The notes beneath the pieces were generated by a model. That model saw nothing but the letters and a program-made list of their open reading frames with translations, was not told the origin of the DNA and searched no databases. The position numbers and the translations under genes were made by a program. From Streptomyces buecherae (lineage in GTDB: Bacteria; Actinomycetota; Actinomycetes; Streptomycetales; Streptomycetaceae), in NCBI RefSeq assembly GCF_014295035.1, contig NZ_CP060404.1:7914501-7978500 (forward strand): a DNA stretch of 64,000 nt, given 5' to 3'. Shown here in pieces: positions 36,165-44,187 of the stretch (position 1 is its first letter; every line of letters begins with the position of its first letter).

Positions 36165-38992
36165 GCCGGCCCACCGTCGGCGCGCACGGCCGACGCCTCA
36201 GCGAGGCCGCCCTGTCCGGCTGCCTCGCCTTCCTCCTCGCCCTCGTCTCCACCGTCACGGTCCTCGGCACCCCGGCCGTGGCCCAGCCGGCGGAGCGGAA
36301 CCGCGACGTGGCCACCAACTACCTGCACATCGTCGAGCAGATCGTGGAGGCGGCCAGGAACGCGGAGCGGCCGGTCGCCGGACCGTCCACCGGGCACCGC
36401 CGGGGCCACCGGTCCACCACCGGAGCCGGCCCGGCCCGCGCCAACCCCACCGACCTGGCCCGCCCGATCGGCGGTCACCCGCGTCAGGGCTTCGCCCTGA
36501 TCCCCCTCGACTCCCTGAACTGGCGCACCGACATGCCCTCCGTCAGCCTGGTGATCCGCCTGGACACCATGTACGTGATGGGCTTCTACCAGCAGACCCT
36601 CAGCCGCACCTTCTTCCGTTTCGACGAGGAGAGCCTGGGCCAGGCGCCGCCCGAGATCTTCCCGGGCCAGGGCCAACTGAACACCGTGACCCTGCCCTTC
36701 ACCAGCCGGTACGGCGAGGGCGGCATGGGTGGGCCGGACGTGTGGACCCGGACCGTCACGGGCGACAACCTGCGGGACGCGGTCCGCGACCTCGGCCGGG
36801 TCACCGCCCAGAACATGCACGAGGGCTGGGTGGGGCCCTCCCTCGCCCGCCTGGTCATGACCCTGGTGGAGGGCGCGCGGTTCAACAACGTCCGGGACGC
36901 CGTACACACCGCGCTGAGCGGCGAGCAGAGCTGGCCGGCGGCCGAGTACCAGCCGTACATCACCAACTGGGCCACACTCTCCCAGGCCGTCCGCAACGGC
37001 GACTACACCACCACGCTGAGCGCCGGGGCCCTCGTCCTGTTCATCACCTGGGTACGCGCCAACGTCAACATCCTCCAGATGCCTCCGGGCGGGAAGCCCC
37101 CTCGGCTGTGCTCGGGCACCGGGGCCGGTGCGACACCCTGTGCGTCGGCCCTGACCTCCGAGGACCGGCTCGAACCCGTCGACGGCCTGCCGGACTGGAG
37201 CGAGGCCGGCTACCGGAGCGGCGGCGCCCTGCCCGACCACCAGCAGTACACCGCCGAGCCCGCCTGTCGCATCACACCGACCAAGCTGGCCGACACCTAC
37301 GGGGTCACCCCGGACGACGGCAAGGACGATTCGGCCGGCCTGCAACGCGCCATCGACGACATCCGCACCCGGTGCGCCGGCGACGCCAACTTCGACCAGC
37401 TCTCGCTGATCACCCTGCCCAGCGGCCAGGTCGACATCTCGCGACAGATCTCCGTGGACGCCGACTACCTGGTCATCCGTGGCCAGGGCAGCGACCCGGG
37501 CGACGAGCGGCGCACCCGCGTCGTCTTCCGCCCGGACGCCGACACGCGCTACGACACGCTGAGCAAGGACGGCAGCCGCTGGGACCCGGACTCGATGGCG
37601 CACGAGGCCGGCGCCGACACCGCCAAGGGGGGTTGGATCTGGCCGGGCCGGGGCCTGTTCCGCGTCCAGACCCGGGAGGTCGCCACCCGGTACGCCGACG
37701 AGTGGGCCGCGGCCCCGGCCAACCGCAAGGACCTCTACGAGGGCTCGGTCAACCAGCACTGGGCCTCGGGCGTCAAGCTGCGCGCGGCGGCCGACGCGCC
37801 GGGCTACGCGGCCAGGGAGGGCGGCCGGGTCATCCACCTCGACGCCAAGGCGAACACGTCCCGCTTCCGACCCGGCGGACACCTGTGGGTGGGCGCCGCC
37901 AACAGCCGTAAGTTCTACGAGCTGCAGGGGGCCACGGACGAGACGCGCTTCGACGACCTGCACATGCGTCAGCAGGTCTTCCGGATCGCCGCCGTGGACG
38001 CGGACAACCGCACCGTGACCATCGACAAGCCACTGGAGTTCGACGTGCCCGTCGACTCCACATCGGACGGCTCCGCACCGATCGGCACCACCGCGTACGC
38101 CAGCAAGGTGACACCGCTGACGATGGTGGTCGGCGTCGGGTTCGAGAACTTCGCCTTCACCCAGGAGATGCCGGGGCTGGACGCCAAGCAGGCGGAGCAC
38201 AACTACGGCAACCTGGCACCCGAGTCCGCGATGCACGGCCTGGTCTTCAAGTGGGCCGCCGACTCCTGGGCCCGCGGCGTACGCGCGGAGATGACCGGAT
38301 CCCACCCGATCGTCACCGAGGTCGCCAAGAACCTCCAGTTCGAGGGCAACCACCTGGACGGCGCCTGGAACAAGGGCAAGGGCGGCAACGGCTACCTCCG
38401 TGGCAGCCGCGTCTGGGACTCCCTGTACGCGTACAACACCACCCGCAACCTGCGACACTTCACCCTCCAGTGGTCCGCGTCGGGCAACGTCGTCTACGCC
38501 AACGACTTCGACTCCGACCTGAACCTGCACGGTGGTTGGGAGCGCCGCAACCTGTTCGAGAACAACACGGTGCGGGTGCCGTACGAGCACTACTCGGGCA
38601 ACTGCACCGCCCGCTGCGGTGGCGAGAGCGGTGACGTCGAGGCCGGCACCTGGTACCCGATCTGGTGGGCGGCCGGTGAGAAGGCCGTGAAGTGGGCCGG
38701 GTCCTCCGGGCCGCAGAACGTCTTCCACAACAACGTCCTCACCAAGCAGCTCACTCGGGGCGGCCCCTACGTGGAGTTCCGGCCGTACAGCAGGTCGGGA
38801 GAGGGCAAGCAGCCGATCCACCAGTTCGGCTCGGCCGCCGACGACCCCGGCCGCTTCCAACACCTGACCCAGGACGGTGCGCCGATCCCGGACTGGAACG
38901 GACACGAGAGCGCGGACTACGGCGGCGACAGGGGCGTCCACAGCACCCGTACCGCCCCGGGCGCCTCGCTCTTCCTCCACTCCCCCCACTAG
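36161..38992 (+). CDS. Secreted ribosome-inactivating protein domain fused to beta-helix
   Basis: A 943-residue exported protein. A Sec signal peptide ends near residue 41 (TPAVAQP). Residues about 50-305 read as a ribosome-inactivating protein (rRNA N-glycosidase). Tyr138 (YVMGF), Tyr184 (LPFTSRY), Glu237 and Arg240 (LVEGARF) and Trp270 (TNWATLSQAV) match ricin A Tyr80, Tyr123, Glu177, Arg180 and Trp211 in order and nearly in spacing. A linker (about 306-368) leads to a right-handed beta-helix domain with GVTPDDGKDDSAGLQRAI at its start, as in pectate-lyase-like proteins. RIPs remove one adenine from the 28S sarcin-ricin loop, so the likely target is a eukaryote. GTG 36161 overlaps the previous stop; GTG 36158 is also possible. 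A hairpin follows. Confidence 0.85.
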   Translation: MSRPTVGAHGRRLSEAALSGCLAFLLALVSTVTVLGTPAVAQPAERNRDVATNYLHIVEQIVEAARNAERPVAGPSTGHRRGHRSTTGAGPARANPTDLARPIGGHPRQGFALIPLDSLNWRTDMPSVSLVIRLDTMYVMGFYQQTLSRTFFRFDEESLGQAPPEIFPGQGQLNTVTLPFTSRYGEGGMGGPDVWTRTVTGDNLRDAVRDLGRVTAQNMHEGWVGPSLARLVMTLVEGARFNNVRDAVHTALSGEQSWPAAEYQPYITNWATLSQAVRNGDYTTTLSAGALVLFITWVRANVNILQMPPGGKPPRLCSGTGAGATPCASALTSEDRLEPVDGLPDWSEAGYRSGGALPDHQQYTAEPACRITPTKLADTYGVTPDDGKDDSAGLQRAIDDIRTRCAGDANFDQLSLITLPSGQVDISRQISVDADYLVIRGQGSDPGDERRTRVVFRPDADTRYDTLSKDGSRWDPDSMAHEAGADTAKGGWIWPGRGLFRVQTREVATRYADEWAAAPANRKDLYEGSVNQHWASGVKLRAAADAPGYAAREGGRVIHLDAKANTSRFRPGGHLWVGAANSRKFYELQGATDETRFDDLHMRQQVFRIAAVDADNRTVTIDKPLEFDVPVDSTSDGSAPIGTTAYASKVTPLTMVVGVGFENFAFTQEMPGLDAKQAEHNYGNLAPESAMHGLVFKWAADSWARGVRAEMTGSHPIVTEVAKNLQFEGNHLDGAWNKGKGGNGYLRGSRVWDSLYAYNTTRNLRHFTLQWSASGNVVYANDFDSDLNLHGGWERRNLFENNTVRVPYEHYSGNCTARCGGESGDVEAGTWYPIWWAAGEKAVKWAGSSGPQNVFHNNVLTKQLTRGGPYVEFRPYSRSGEGKQPIHQFGSAADDPGRFQHLTQDGAPIPDWNGHESADYGGDRGVHSTRTAPGASLFLHSPH

Positions 38993-39004
38993 CGGCACCC
39001 CTCC

Positions 39005-39034
39005 CAGACCCCGACGTCCAGGCGTCGGGGTCTG
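39005..39034 (+). terminator. Terminator of the secreted toxin-like operon
   Basis: A perfect 12-bp stem CAGACCCCGACG / CGTCGGGGTCTG with a 6-base loop, 13 bases past the stop. The remaining bases up to 39302 show no gene. Confidence 0.75.
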
Positions 39035-39302
39035 TGGCGTCCCCTGGTACGACCTCTCCCGTCGCGTTCGCGCCCCCATCGCCCCGGACGGGCGGCGCCC
39101 CCGTACAGGCGCGGTGGCGGTGCGGCCATGGTCCTACGACGGCCACGCGAAGTGCCCGCTCGGCGCACAAGGCGGACGACGGCGAACCGTTGAGGTGGCA
39201 GGCTCTGCACCGTGAGGTCAGCAAAGCCGCCCTCACGGATCGCCTGTTGTCCAGCGCTTCCCGAAGTGCTGCGCCCGCCCACGGAGTTGAGGAGACCAGC
39301 CG

Positions 39303-40094
39303 ATGCCCTACGCGACGGCACCCGACGGGACCCGCATCGCCTACCAGGTCGAAGGCGAGGGTGTGCCGCTCGTCCTGCTGGCTGGGCAGGCCAACAGCCA
39401 CCTTTGGTGGGAGACGGTGCGCGCCGACTTCCACCCCGCACGCAGCACCCTGACCCTCGACTACCGGGGCACCGGCGACAGTGACAAGCCCGATACGCCC
39501 CACAGCACCGAACTGTTCGCCCAGGACGTCATCGCCGTCCTCGACGACCTCGGCATCGAGCGGGCCGATGTCTACGGCACGTCCATGGGTGGGCGTGTCG
39601 CCCAGCAACTCGCCGCCCGCCACCCGCGCCGAGTCCGCGCCCTGGTCCTGGGCTGCACCTCACCCGGCGGCCCGCACGGCATAGAACGCGGCGACGACGT
39701 CCGCCAGGCACTGGCCCAGCCCCACTCCGGAGCCGCGCGACAAGCCCTGCTGGAGTTCATGTACACACCCCGCTGGCTCGCCGGCCATCCGGGCCCGCAC
39801 CACACCCTCGGCGACCCCCGGATGCCCGCCCACTCCCGGCGCCACCACCTCACGGCCAGCGACCGCCACGACGCCTGGGACCTCCTGCCCAGCATCAGCG
39901 CACCCACCCTGGTCCTCCACGGAACCGACGACGTACTCAACCCCACCGCCAACGCACCCCTACTCGCCGACCGCATCCCGGGCGCCCGGCTCCACCTGAT
40001 CCCCGACACCCGCCACGCCTACTTCGAGGAAGCCCACACCCACGCCAGCCCCCTGGTCCTGGACTTCCTCACCACGACCTCGCACCAGCCGTAA
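39303..40094 (+). CDS. Alpha/beta hydrolase
   Basis: A 263-residue single-domain hydrolase. The nucleophile elbow is GTSMGG (Ser about 97); acid Asp in LHGTDDVLNP; base His in IPDTRHAYFEEA. The early DYRGTGDSDKP loop is typical of the family. No signal peptide. GGAG sites precede ATG 39303. Substrate unknown; it stands alone downstream of the toxin-like operon. Confidence 0.87.
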   Translation: MPYATAPDGTRIAYQVEGEGVPLVLLAGQANSHLWWETVRADFHPARSTLTLDYRGTGDSDKPDTPHSTELFAQDVIAVLDDLGIERADVYGTSMGGRVAQQLAARHPRRVRALVLGCTSPGGPHGIERGDDVRQALAQPHSGAARQALLEFMYTPRWLAGHPGPHHTLGDPRMPAHSRRHHLTASDRHDAWDLLPSISAPTLVLHGTDDVLNPTANAPLLADRIPGARLHLIPDTRHAYFEEAHTHASPLVLDFLTTTSHQP

Positions 40095-40429
40095 CCACGC
40101 GACCGGCCGCGTCGCCACGCGACCGGAAAACGAGCAGTTCTGCGGGAGGGGGAGGCCCCGGCAGAGGCGACCGTGGCAACCAGCCCGGCCCACCACGGTT
40201 GCCCCCCGCACCCAAGCCAGTTGATGTGCCCGATGCCGGGCGGCGGGCCCACCTGGTGGGAGGTGGTTGACGTCCGGCAGTGGGTCTGGGACCCGGTCAC
40301 GCGGCGTGGCAGGCGTACGCGTGGTGCGGCTGTCCGGGGGCCGGCCTCGGCGTGGGGCGCTCCGTGCGGCATCGCTCCTGATGTCACTCGTGGCATCGGC
40401 GTCCTTGCCGGCCGCCGCCCCGATCTCTC

Positions 40430-40645
40430 GCCCCGATCTCCCGCCCCGCGATCTCGATCGGGCCGCCCTCGGGCCGCCTGAGCCGCAGGGATTCCAGCAG
40501 CGTCGTCGTCTTGCCGCTGCCGGACTCGCCCACCAGGCCCAGCGTCTCGCCCCCTCAGTAGCTCGAGGCTGACCTCGTTGACCGCGTGGACGTACGGGTA
40601 CGGAGCTGCGCCACGAGGGGCGGATGTCAGCTTGACCCGAATGAG
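40430..40645 (-). pseudogene. Relic of peptide ABC transporter ATPase
   Basis: On the minus strand the frame reads LIRVKLTS, then VHAVNEVSLELLRG. After one extra G in a run of five (40550-40554) it continues GETLGLVGESGSGKTTTLLES. This is the N-terminus and Walker A of a DppD/OppD-type ATPase with a +1 frameshift, and the downstream two thirds is missing. The rest of 40095-40812 shows no gene. Confidence 0.75.
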
Positions 40646-40812
40646 ATGCCCACGCCTTGTTTTGGCTGGCTCTGCCTCGCGGCTGCGATGTTGCGCGGCT
40701 GCCGCGATGTTGCTGAAGCAAAATGATCACCGAAGCGGCTCAAGGACGCGGAGCATGTCGCAAGCGGGTGCCCGTCGGGAAGCCCGTCCTCCGGCGGGTC
40801 GGCCCGTGCCTG

Positions 40813-41889
40813 TCAGACGGGGCTTCCGGTCGAGGCCCCGGCGGTGTCGGGGGTCGGGGTGGGGTCCGCGTCCTCGGCGGCCGGGGCCTTCGTCGATGCC
40901 CCGATGCCGAGCTTCGTGAGGATCTTCTTCTCGATCTCGTCGGCGAGGTCGGGGTTGTCCTTGAGGAAGTTGCGGGCGTTCTCCTTGCCCTGGCCGAGCT
41001 GGTCGCCCTCGTACGTGTACCAGGCGCCGGACTTGCGGACGAAGCCGTGCTCCACGCCCATGTCGATCAGGCCGCCCTCGCGGCTGATGCCCTGGCCGTA
41101 GAGGATGTCGAACTCGGCCTGCTTGAAGGGCGGGGCGACCTTGTTCTTGACCACCTTGACGCGGGTGCGGTTGCCGACGGCGTCGGTGCCGTCCTTCAGC
41201 GTCTCGATCCGACGGATGTCGAGGCGCACCGACGCGTAGAACTTCAGCGCGCGGCCACCGGTCGTGGTCTCCGGCGAACCGAACATCACGCCGATCTTCT
41301 CGCGAAGCTGGTTGATGAAGATCGCCGTCGTCCGTGTCTGGCTGAGCGCGCTGGTGATCTTGCGGAGCGCCTGGCTCATCAGTCGGGCCTGCAGGCCCAT
41401 GTGGGAGTCGCCCATCTCGCCCTCGATCTCGGCGCGTGGCACCAGCGCGGCGACGGAGTCGATCACGATCAGGTCGATCGCGCCGGAGCGGATCAGGATG
41501 TCGACGATCTCCAGCGCCTGCTCGCCGTTGTCCGGCTGGGACAGGATCAGGGAGTCCGTGTCCACGCCGAGCTTCTTGGCGTACTCCGGGTCCAGGGCGT
41601 GCTCGGCGTCGACGAACGCCACCGCGCCGCCGGCCCGCTGCGCGTTCGCCACCGCGTGCAGGGTCAGCGTCGTCTTGCCGGAGGACTCCGGCCCGTACAC
41701 CTCCACGACACGGCCGCGCGGCAGGCCGCCCACGCCGAGCGCCACGTCCAGCGCGGTGGAACCGGTGGGGATCACCTCGATGGGCTCGTTGGGGCGCTCG
41801 CCGAGGCGCATGACCGCGCCCTTGCCGAACTTCCGCTCGATCTGTGCGAGCGCGGTGTCCAGGGCCTTCTCGTGATCGGTTCCTGCCAT
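40813..41889 (-). CDS. recA: Recombinase RecA
   Basis: A 358-residue RecA. It has Walker A GPESSGKTT, the IDLIVIDSVAALVPRAEIEGE strand, the L2 loop region NQLREKIGVMFGSPETTTGG and the C-terminal GLIDMGVEHGFV. I chose ATG 41889 (MAGTDHEKALD, the usual Streptomyces start) over GTG 41898. The C-terminal tail is short and Thr/Pro-rich, unlike the Ala/Lys-rich tail usual in Streptomyces. recX, the normal downstream neighbour, is absent. Relics lie on both sides, so this may be an extra or moved copy. The coding sequence looks intact and functional. Confidence 0.95.
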   Translation of the reverse strand: MAGTDHEKALDTALAQIERKFGKGAVMRLGERPNEPIEVIPTGSTALDVALGVGGLPRGRVVEVYGPESSGKTTLTLHAVANAQRAGGAVAFVDAEHALDPEYAKKLGVDTDSLILSQPDNGEQALEIVDILIRSGAIDLIVIDSVAALVPRAEIEGEMGDSHMGLQARLMSQALRKITSALSQTRTTAIFINQLREKIGVMFGSPETTTGGRALKFYASVRLDIRRIETLKDGTDAVGNRTRVKVVKNKVAPPFKQAEFDILYGQGISREGGLIDMGVEHGFVRKSGAWYTYEGDQLGQGKENARNFLKDNPDLADEIEKKILTKLGIGASTKAPAAEDADPTPTPDTAGASTGSPV

Positions 41890-41979
41890 GAGCTTCACCT
41901 GGTCCGATTGAGTGGCACACCGCGCGTCGGAGAACGCGAGTGTTTCCTGCCGACAACGGACGTGTCGGAAGCCCCAAAA

Positions 41980-42007
41980 GCGAACATCCGATCGATTTTC
42001 GTGTCAA
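41980..42007 (-). promoter_or_regulatory. SOS box and -35 of recA
   Basis: On the minus strand TTGACA (42002-42007) is followed 6 bases later by TCGATC-N4-GTTCGC (41980-41995). The latter matches the actinobacterial LexA box TCGAAC-N4-GTTCGA at 10 of 12 positions. Seventeen bases after TTGACA is TTCGCT, a weak -10. Confidence 0.55.
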
Positions 42008-42052
42008 TGAAAGGTACCAAACCGAGCAACGGTCGGGTCGCGCACCGCACCC

Positions 42053-42400
42053 TGGCTCATCGTGGTCGCGGCCCTCAACACGCTCGACTCCCTCTTCTAC
42101 TACCTCCGCTGGGCCGCCCCGGCCTTCCGCCCAGCACATGGCCCCACCCCGCGCGACCGGGGCGCGACGAGTGGGTGGGCCTGAGTCGTCGTGCTCGTAG
42201 CCGCCGTCCACGGCAGCGGCGAAGACCTCCAGCTTTCCGACGAACACGCCGGTCGGGGGCGTGCCCACGAGCCCCAGCAGGGCGATGGCCGGGGCGATGG
42301 CGAGCAGCGGGCCCCGCACGCCCTGCCGGCCGAGAGCCAGGAGGAGCAGACCTGGCCCGTTGCCTGTGAGGGCCGCATGGGTGACGCCCGCCAGGCGTGC
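42053..42400. pseudogene. NuoN-like relic with an inverted piece
   Basis: The minus strand (about 42400 down to 42197) reads LLGLVGTPPTGVFVGK, then LEVFAAAVDGGY, the late part of a NuoN-type proton channel subunit. The expected continuation, WLIVVAALNTLDSLFYYLRW, lies on the plus strand at 42053-42112. Reversing about 42050-42196 would rejoin the two, so a small in-place inversion is likely. The rest of 41890-42493 holds the recA promoter and no intact gene. Confidence 0.65.
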
Positions 42401-42493
42401 ACCAGGTCGGGGCCCGTGCCGCGCCTGTCCTGGCGGAGAAACCCCAGGTGAACGACGTGTTTGCCCGGAAATGACCGGGGTACCCCGGGGTCC

Positions 42494-42946
42494 ATGGCTG
42501 GCATCGAACTCATCAGCGACGCGTTCAACGACCACGCCTTTCTGGCCCGCCGGTACGCGTTCGAAGGCGAGAACACCTCGCCGCCCCTGACGTGGCGCGG
42601 CGTTCCGGACGACGCTTCCGAGCTGGTTCTGCTGTGCGAGGATCCCGACGCGCCGTCGGGCACGTTCGTGCACCAGGTCGTGGTCGGCATCGATCCCCAC
42701 AGCGACGGCGTCGAAGCGGGACAGACGCCACCCGGCGGCACGGAGTTGGTCAACGGCTTCGGTGAACGGGGCTGGGGTGGACCACACCCGCCTCCCGGCG
42801 ACGAGGCGCACCGCTACTTCTTCCGTCTCTACGCCCTCGCGGAACCGTGCGTCCTGCCCGACGCCCCCAGCGCCGAACAGGTGCACCAGGCGGTCGATCC
42901 CCGGCAGCTCGCCAGCGGCAACCTGGTGGCGCTCTACCACCGTTGA
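42494..42946 (+). CDS. YbhB/YbcL family (PEBP-like) protein
   Basis: A 150-residue cytoplasmic protein of the Raf-kinase-inhibitor-like/PEBP family. The ligand-site motif CEDPDAPSG, FVHQVVVGI and HRYFFRLYAL are present. ATG 42494 gives the family length; the frame extends 11 codons upstream. Bacterial members have no settled function. Confidence 0.9.
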   Translation: MAGIELISDAFNDHAFLARRYAFEGENTSPPLTWRGVPDDASELVLLCEDPDAPSGTFVHQVVVGIDPHSDGVEAGQTPPGGTELVNGFGERGWGGPHPPPGDEAHRYFFRLYALAEPCVLPDAPSAEQVHQAVDPRQLASGNLVALYHR

Positions 42947-42978
42947 CGGTGCGCGGCGGGCGAGGTGCGCGGCGCGCC

Positions 42979-43323
42979 TCACTCCGCCGGCGGTCGGCCG
43001 CCGTGCTCGCGCCTGAGGCGACGGGTGACGACCAGCAGGTCGGCCGCCGCGAAGAGGGTGAGCGCCGCACACACCGCCGCGAGGGTGACCAGCGGACCGC
43101 GTCCCGGGTTGTCGTCGGAGCCCGACCTCGCCGCCCACACCCCGAAGACCACGGCCGCCCCGCCGAACAACGGCAGGAACACGGTCGACAGAACCCGCCG
43201 CAACCCGAGCGCGCTCTGCGCGGTCATGGGCTCGGTCCCGGATCGGGCGAAGCGACGGCCGATCACGCCGGAACGCCCGCGCGGCACCGGACGCTCGCGC
43301 CGCCTCGGGCTCTCATCGTTCAT
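42979..43323 (-). CDS. DUF6343 small membrane protein
   Basis: A 114-residue protein. The cytoplasmic N-terminus carries the family signature SGTEPMTAQSALGLRRVL, followed by two membrane helices (about 44-63 and 78-97) and a basic tail. ATG 43323 with GAAGGAAG. Found widely in Streptomyces; function unknown. Confidence 0.8.
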   Translation of the reverse strand: MNDESPRRRERPVPRGRSGVIGRRFARSGTEPMTAQSALGLRRVLSTVFLPLFGGAAVVFGVWAARSGSDDNPGRGPLVTLAAVCAALTLFAAADLLVVTRRLRREHGGRPPAE

Positions 43324-43624
43324 GGCGTACTTCCTTCACCGATCTCGGGTGGTGCGGGGGAGGGACGACCAGGGGACGGCCGCTGCGGCTGACGGTCGTG
43401 GCGGCGGAATCGGCGAGCACACCCCCGCGTACACCGGAAGCCGGTCGCCGCCGGCCGGGCCCCACGAGGACTATGCCGCGACGGCGCCCACCCGGACGGG
43501 CCGGCGCGCCGCTTTCGGCCGCCCGGGCGACCCGCGCGGCGCGGCGGGCGAAGCCGCCGCCACCGTTACCGCCAGCAACCGTGGGGAACCCGAAGACCCA
43601 GACCCCGACCAGGCACAGCCGCCA

Positions 43625-43692
43625 CGCACACCCGAATGTCACTCCGAACGTCACACCCGATCACACCCGACAGTCACACCCGACAGTCACTA
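43625..43692. repeat. Direct repeats before the ChaB gene
   Basis: At least five imperfect copies of GTCACACCCGA or TCACACCCGA, spaced 10-13 bases apart, directly upstream of the ChaB-like gene. Slippage or a regulator array. The rest of 43324-43709 shows no gene. Confidence 0.6.
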
Positions 43693-43709
43693 CCCAGGAG
43701 ATGAGGCAG

Positions 43710-44108
43710 GTGCCCGGACGACAGGAGATGCCGTCGACGCTGGAACGGTCCCCGAAGGGCGCCCAACGCACGTGGATCAAGGCGCACGACTCGGCGGTCG
43801 ACCAGTACGGCGAGGGCGAACGGGCGCACCGGGTGGCGTACGGGGCGCTGAAGCACAAGTACGAGAAGGTCGGTGACCACTGGGAGCGGAAGGAGGGTGG
43901 CCGCAAGGGGCCTTCCGACCCGCAGTCGGCGCGGCCCCGGCAGCAGGGCGGACGCAGCGGTGAGGGCGTCGACGAGAGCGCCACCAGGGAACACCTCTAC
44001 GGCGTCGCGCGGTGGCTGGACATCGACGGCCGGTCGCGCATGTCGAAGGCCGAACTGCTCGACGCCATCCGCAAGGCCAACCGCTCCGAGACCCGCGCGG
44101 CGCGCTGA
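43710..44108 (+). CDS. ChaB domain protein with Rho-N-like C-terminus
   Basis: A 132-residue protein. The ChaB domain covers residues 1-60 (PSTLERSPKGAQRTWIKAHDSA across its first helices). A polar linker leads to a C-terminal helical Rho-N/SAP-like fold (LYGVARWLDIDGRSRMSKAE) that often binds nucleic acid. I prefer GTG 43710 because it aligns with the usual MPGREELPS start and AGGAG lies 9 bases upstream; ATG 43701 is too close to it. Confidence 0.85.
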   Translation: MPGRQEMPSTLERSPKGAQRTWIKAHDSAVDQYGEGERAHRVAYGALKHKYEKVGDHWERKEGGRKGPSDPQSARPRQQGGRSGEGVDESATREHLYGVARWLDIDGRSRMSKAELLDAIRKANRSETRAAR

Positions 44109-44187
44109 CGCGCCCCGGGGCCACGGACCAGACGACCGTGCCCGGCGGCCGGCGCGTGTTTCGCCTGGGACCGCCGGGCATGTGGTG

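Noticed and set aside
36146..39079. 977-codon minus-strand open frame across the toxin gene
   Set aside because: It mirrors the real gene in a G+C-rich antisense frame. Its residues are Val/Gly/Arg/His-rich without domains, and the plus strand has clear families.
40727..43138. 803-codon minus-strand open frame spanning recA
   Set aside because: It is the antisense-like offset frame of recA joined to the NuoN relic; only the relic part resembles a protein.
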